DNA of 18,085 nt, taken from assembly GCA_028869395.1 (NCBI GenBank), contig JAGWSE010000236.1, forward strand, positions 1-18,085, read 5' to 3'. A program made the translations under genes and the position numbers. This document shows positions 15,697 to 18,085 of the stretch, in pieces. The notes under the pieces are model-generated. The model was not told the origin of the DNA, did not search any database, and saw only the letters and a list, made by a program, of their open reading frames with translations. This stretch comes from Alphaproteobacteria bacterium (GTDB taxonomy: Bacteria > Pseudomonadota > Alphaproteobacteria > Caulobacterales > Caulobacteraceae). Within the stretch, counting starts at the first letter, position 1; each line of letters starts with the position of its first letter.

Positions 15697-15875
15697 CTGT
15701 CGTCTCCCATCACCTCGGGCGCCACAGACGCCCCCGAAGTTCCCCCGGGTTCCAGACGCATCCATGGCGCGGTTGAGGACGGTCGCACGACCAGTTTTCA
15801 GGCGCGCGCTTCCGCCCGATGAGGGAAGCCTACGCCCGGATCTTCAAATCGGCCAGCGCCGCGAATCGCTCAGGG

Positions 15876-15898
15876 GCCCGCCGTCGCGCGGACGGGGC
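15876..15898 (-). terminator. Candidate terminator after the EAL gene
   Basis: CCGTC (15881-15885) and GACGG (15891-15895) pair around GCGCG, with GCC/GGC outer arms past a 2-base bulge. It begins 6 bases beyond the EAL stop on the minus strand. There is no T-run, so support is moderate. The rest of 15697-15903 holds only the EF-G-like ribosome site and a short GGTCG-CA-CGACC dyad (15781-15792); I see no gene there. Confidence 0.3.
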
Positions 15899-15903
15899 TC
15901 GCG

Positions 15904-17514
15904 CTAGCGCACCAGCGCCGGCCGCATGCCGGAGCGGCCCTTGATCTGCGCGGGTTGCCGCGGGATTTCCGAGGCGGCGCCATAGCGCCAGCCTTGCGCC
16001 AGGTCGACGCCGGCGCGGCGCACCGCTTCCTCGGCGGCCTGGGTCTCCACCATCTCCGCCAGCGTCTGGATGCCGAGCTCGCCGCACAGCTTGACCAGAT
16101 GCTTGACGAAGGTCGCCTCGCGGCCGCCGGCCTGCAGGTCACGGATGTAGCGGCCGTCGATCTTCACCACGTCGATGCCGAGCTGCTGCAGGTAGGCCAG
16201 CGAGGCCGCCCCTGCGCCAAAGTCGTCAAGGCAAACCTCGCAGCCTTCGGCCCTGAGCGCCTGCAGGTGCCGGTCGGCGTGCGCCAGGTCCTCGATGGCC
16301 GCGCTCTCGGTGAGCTCGAACATCAACCGTCCGCGCACGCCGGCGTGCGTCTGGATCAGGCGCGAGGCGGCGGCGATGTAGTCCGAGCTCAGGATGGTGC
16401 GGCCCGAGACGTTCACCGCCAGCTTCAGGCCCGGGTCCTTGGCCAGCCTGGCGACCGCCTGCTCCAGGATCGCTAGGTCCAGCGGCTCGATCAGGTCCAT
16501 CTCCTCGGCCATGCGGATGCGCGGGAAGGGGCTCTCCTCCGCGCCGAACCGCACGAGGGTCTCGTGGTGGTGCAGGGCGCCGTCCTTCAGCCGCACGACC
16601 GGCTGGAACACCAGCCGGAAGTCGCGCTGCCGGATCGACTCGCCCAGCGCGCCCACCTCGGAGAGCGTCCGCTGCATGGCCTTCGAAAGCGCGTCCGAAA
16701 GGCTGACAGCCGCCGCGCCTTCGCCGCCCTCGCGCAGGAAGGCGTCCAGCGAATAGCGAAGCGCCCGGAGCGCCCGGCGGGGATCGGCCTCGCCTCGCAG
16801 CGGGATCACGTTCGCGCTCGCCGCCACGCGCGCCTCGAGCCCGGCGTCCAGGAGGGATGCGATGCGCCGAACCAGAGCCTCGGCGGCCTCGCCGCGGTTG
16901 CGGATCAGGGCGAAGCGGTCGTCGCCGAGTTCGGTGGCCGCCTGGCCGCCGTGCGCCTGGGCGCGCAGAACGCCGGAGAGCCGCTCATCGAGCCGGGTCC
17001 TGTCGGAGCCGCTCGCCTGTTCGCGCGCCGCGCTGAAGCCGGCGAGCTGCACCATGGCCAGCTCCAGCTCCTCGCCGGTCGACTTGGCGGTCTCCATCAG
17101 CGCCGAGGCGAGCGCCTCGAAGGATGTGCGGTCCAGCAGACCGCCGGAGCTCTCCAGGCCTTCCGCGGAGGCCCTGGCCAGGGCGCACGAGATCGCGCCT
17201 TCGTTCTCCGGAAGCCGGAAGGCCGAGAAAGCGGCCGCATGCGCTGCGCCCTGGCCGTCGTCGGCCAGGCGCACCAGCAGCGGCCCGCCCCTGCAACCGG
17301 GATCGAGCCCTTCTAAAAGCGCCTCGACCATCGGCTGGTCGATCGGCTGGATGAAGTCGCGCCATTGCCGGCCGATCAGCTGGATGTCGGCCGATCCGGA
17401 CAGCGCCTCGCCCGCGCCGATCGCAAAGGCGATCTGGCCCGCTGGCGCGATCTCCAGGAGCAGGTCCGCATTGGCGAACGCAAACCCGAGGAGGCGATGG
17501 GACCCGACTTTCAA
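15904..17514 (-). CDS. EAL-domain protein with degenerate GGDEF-like region
   Basis: A 536-residue protein ending in an EAL domain (about 290-515), the cyclic-di-GMP phosphodiesterase fold. The catalytic set looks complete: E318 (ETLVR replaces EALLR), N368 (NVSG), E400 (ELTE), D430-D431 (DDFGAG), K451 (KIDG), E487 and E490 (AEMVE), and Q508 (QGW). Residues about 125-225 resemble a GGDEF domain whose signature is degraded to LGDDRF (196-201), so no cyclase activity is expected. The first 110 residues look PAS-like, a guess from length and pattern. There is no membrane segment, so it is cytosolic. The start is TTG, supported by AGGAG 6 bases upstream; the next in-frame Met is residue 62. The preceding gene on the same strand ends 76 bases upstream. 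Confidence 0.88.
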   Translation of the reverse strand: MKVGSHRLLGFAFANADLLLEIAPAGQIAFAIGAGEALSGSADIQLIGRQWRDFIQPIDQPMVEALLEGLDPGCRGGPLLVRLADDGQGAAHAAAFSAFRLPENEGAISCALARASAEGLESSGGLLDRTSFEALASALMETAKSTGEELELAMVQLAGFSAAREQASGSDRTRLDERLSGVLRAQAHGGQAATELGDDRFALIRNRGEAAEALVRRIASLLDAGLEARVAASANVIPLRGEADPRRALRALRYSLDAFLREGGEGAAAVSLSDALSKAMQRTLSEVGALGESIRQRDFRLVFQPVVRLKDGALHHHETLVRFGAEESPFPRIRMAEEMDLIEPLDLAILEQAVARLAKDPGLKLAVNVSGRTILSSDYIAAASRLIQTHAGVRGRLMFELTESAAIEDLAHADRHLQALRAEGCEVCLDDFGAGAASLAYLQQLGIDVVKIDGRYIRDLQAGGREATFVKHLVKLCGELGIQTLAEMVETQAAEEAVRRAGVDLAQGWRYGAASEIPRQPAQIKGRSGMRPALVR

Positions 17515-17562
17515 TCAGGGCTCCTGTGACGAGGCCTGGTCAACCTACCCGGGAGGGCTTAA

Positions 17563-17578
17563 CCAGCGGTTTCGCTGG
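17563..17578 (-). terminator. Short hairpin between the small helical gene and the EAL gene
   Basis: CCAGCG (17563-17568) and CGCTGG (17573-17578) pair around GTTT; flanking AA/TT can extend the stem with one bulge. On the minus strand it lies about 12 bases after the small gene's stop and is followed by TTAAG. It could weaken read-through into the EAL gene. The U-tract is too short for a firm call. Confidence 0.3.
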
Positions 17579-17590
17579 GTTATTCGCCGT

Positions 17591-17863
17591 TCAGGACGAG
17601 GCCCCCAGGCGGCCCCGGCGATGCTGCAGCTTGCGGCGACGGTCCTGCAGCACGGCGAACAGGCGCATGCGCTGGTTCTCGCCCGCCGGCAGCGGCGTGC
17701 GGTTCTGCTGGATCTCCAGGTCCTGCTCGGCGTCGCGGGCCAGCTTCTCCATCGCCTTGGGGTCGAGCTGCCACAAAAGGTCGACCAGGTCGGCGACCAG
17801 CAGCTCGAGCGTCGCCACCCGTGCGACGAGGTCGTGGTTGCTGGTTCGGATTTCTTCCCTCAT
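17591..17863 (-). CDS. Small helical protein of unknown function
   Basis: A 90-residue protein I do not recognise. It begins MREEIRTSNHDLV, followed by a leucine/valine-rich heptad-like helix (about 11-34, LVARVATLELLVADLVDLLW), then an acidic helix containing KLARDAEQDLEIQ, and a basic C-terminus rich in Arg and Gln. No signal peptide or membrane helix is evident, so a soluble, probably self-associating coiled-coil protein is the best description. The ATG at 17863 is chosen because AAGG lies 7 bases upstream; a GTG at 17911 would add 16 residues without a ribosome site. Reality of the gene rests on its amphipathic composition compared with the other, Arg/Pro-rich frames. It precedes the EAL gene on the same strand and diverges from the Nudix gene. 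Confidence 0.65.
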   Translation of the reverse strand: MREEIRTSNHDLVARVATLELLVADLVDLLWQLDPKAMEKLARDAEQDLEIQQNRTPLPAGENQRMRLFAVLQDRRRKLQHRRGRLGASS

Positions 17864-17960
17864 CCCCAAGCCTTGGAATACGCGTAGACCGCGCGAAATT
17901 TGCGGGCCCACTCGTTAAGGTTTCCATAGCGGGCGACGCCGCCGACCCGGAAGACTGTGG

Positions 17961-18085
17961 ATGAAACGACGCCTCACCGCCCGCGTGCTGCTGTTCGACC
18001 CCGCCGGCCGAATCCTCCTCATGAAGGGCCGCCTGCCGGGCCGTGCGGTGGGGGCGTGGTTCACGATCGGCGGCGGCGCCGAGCC
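17961..18085 (+). CDS. Nudix hydrolase, 3' part beyond the window
   Basis: The first 41 residues of a Nudix (MutT-like) hydrolase that runs off the end. The protein opens with MKRRLTARVLLFDPAGRILL, the usual first strand and turn of the fold, and reaches WFTIGGGAE (33-41), where GG starts the stretch just before the Nudix box GX5EX7REUXEEXGU. The catalytic box itself lies beyond base 18085, so activity cannot be judged. The ATG at 17961 has GGAAG about 7 bases upstream. Substrates of the family are nucleoside diphosphates linked to another group. It diverges from the small helical gene across 97 bases. Confidence 0.85.
   Translation, partial: MKRRLTARVLLFDPAGRILLMKGRLPGRAVGAWFTIGGGAE

Noticed and set aside
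13666..15822. A 718-codon plus-strand open frame antisense to the EF-G-like gene
   Set aside because: It has no domain pattern and an unnatural His/Arg/Gly composition; the opposite strand carries a clear translational GTPase.
15820..15903. A short plus-strand reading frame beginning ATG 15820 (MREAYARIF...)
   Set aside because: It runs into Arg/Ala-rich sequence over the EAL gene's 3' end, with no family resemblance.
1..18085. CRISPR arrays, tRNA genes, insertion sequences, prophage or defence systems
   Set aside because: I found no regularly spaced repeats, cloverleaf-like sequences, transposase or integrase frames, or known defence proteins on either strand.

Overview
The window is 18,085 bases of very GC-rich, gene-dense chromosomal DNA. 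Gene content and style suggest an alphaproteobacterium of the Caulobacterales, most like Phenylobacterium or Caulobacter. The pointers are a NodT-type outer-membrane factor behind an EmrAB-like pump, an MHS-type transporter, strong GC bias at third codon positions and short gaps. This is inferred from family resemblance, not from a marker gene. I support 14 protein genes. The first (SDR) and last (Nudix) are cut by the window edges. I found no tRNA, rRNA, insertion sequence, prophage, CRISPR array or origin. No gene-free stretch exceeds about 210 bases.

Bases 1-4206 look like an accessory catabolic patch. An SDR oxidoreductase is followed by a dienelactone-hydrolase-family enzyme, probably co-transcribed. 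Next come two unrelated Fe(II)/2-oxoglutarate dioxygenases, one PhyH-like and one TauD-like, fired divergently from an 84-base gap holding an inverted repeat. A cytoplasmic serine beta-lactamase-fold hydrolase follows. Strands alternate, and neighbouring genes meet tail to tail with overlapping 3' ends. A shared substrate is plausible but cannot be named from sequence.

Bases 4405-7932 hold an exported DUF885 zinc-peptidase-like protein with a twin-arginine leader, a glutathione S-transferase and a LysR-type regulator. The peptidase-GST gap carries two perfect hairpins, one of them a 24-base dyad.

Bases 8080-12161 are a tripartite efflux operon: membrane fusion protein, 14-helix DHA2 transporter and outer-membrane lipoprotein. 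It is divergent from the LysR gene, and an AT-rich dyad lies between them, so LysR control of the pump is the natural hypothesis. Together with the GST this makes a detoxification and export neighbourhood.

Bases 12202-17863 are all on the minus strand. In transcription order they hold a small helical protein of unknown function, an EAL phosphodiesterase with a degenerate GGDEF-like region and a TTG start, an EF-G-like GTPase lacking the usual catalytic histidine, and an MHS-family symporter. A Nudix hydrolase begins at 17961 on the plus strand. I see no clearly new multi-gene system. The points most worth a second look are the EF-G paralogue, the dioxygenase pair, the two dyads and the small helical protein.
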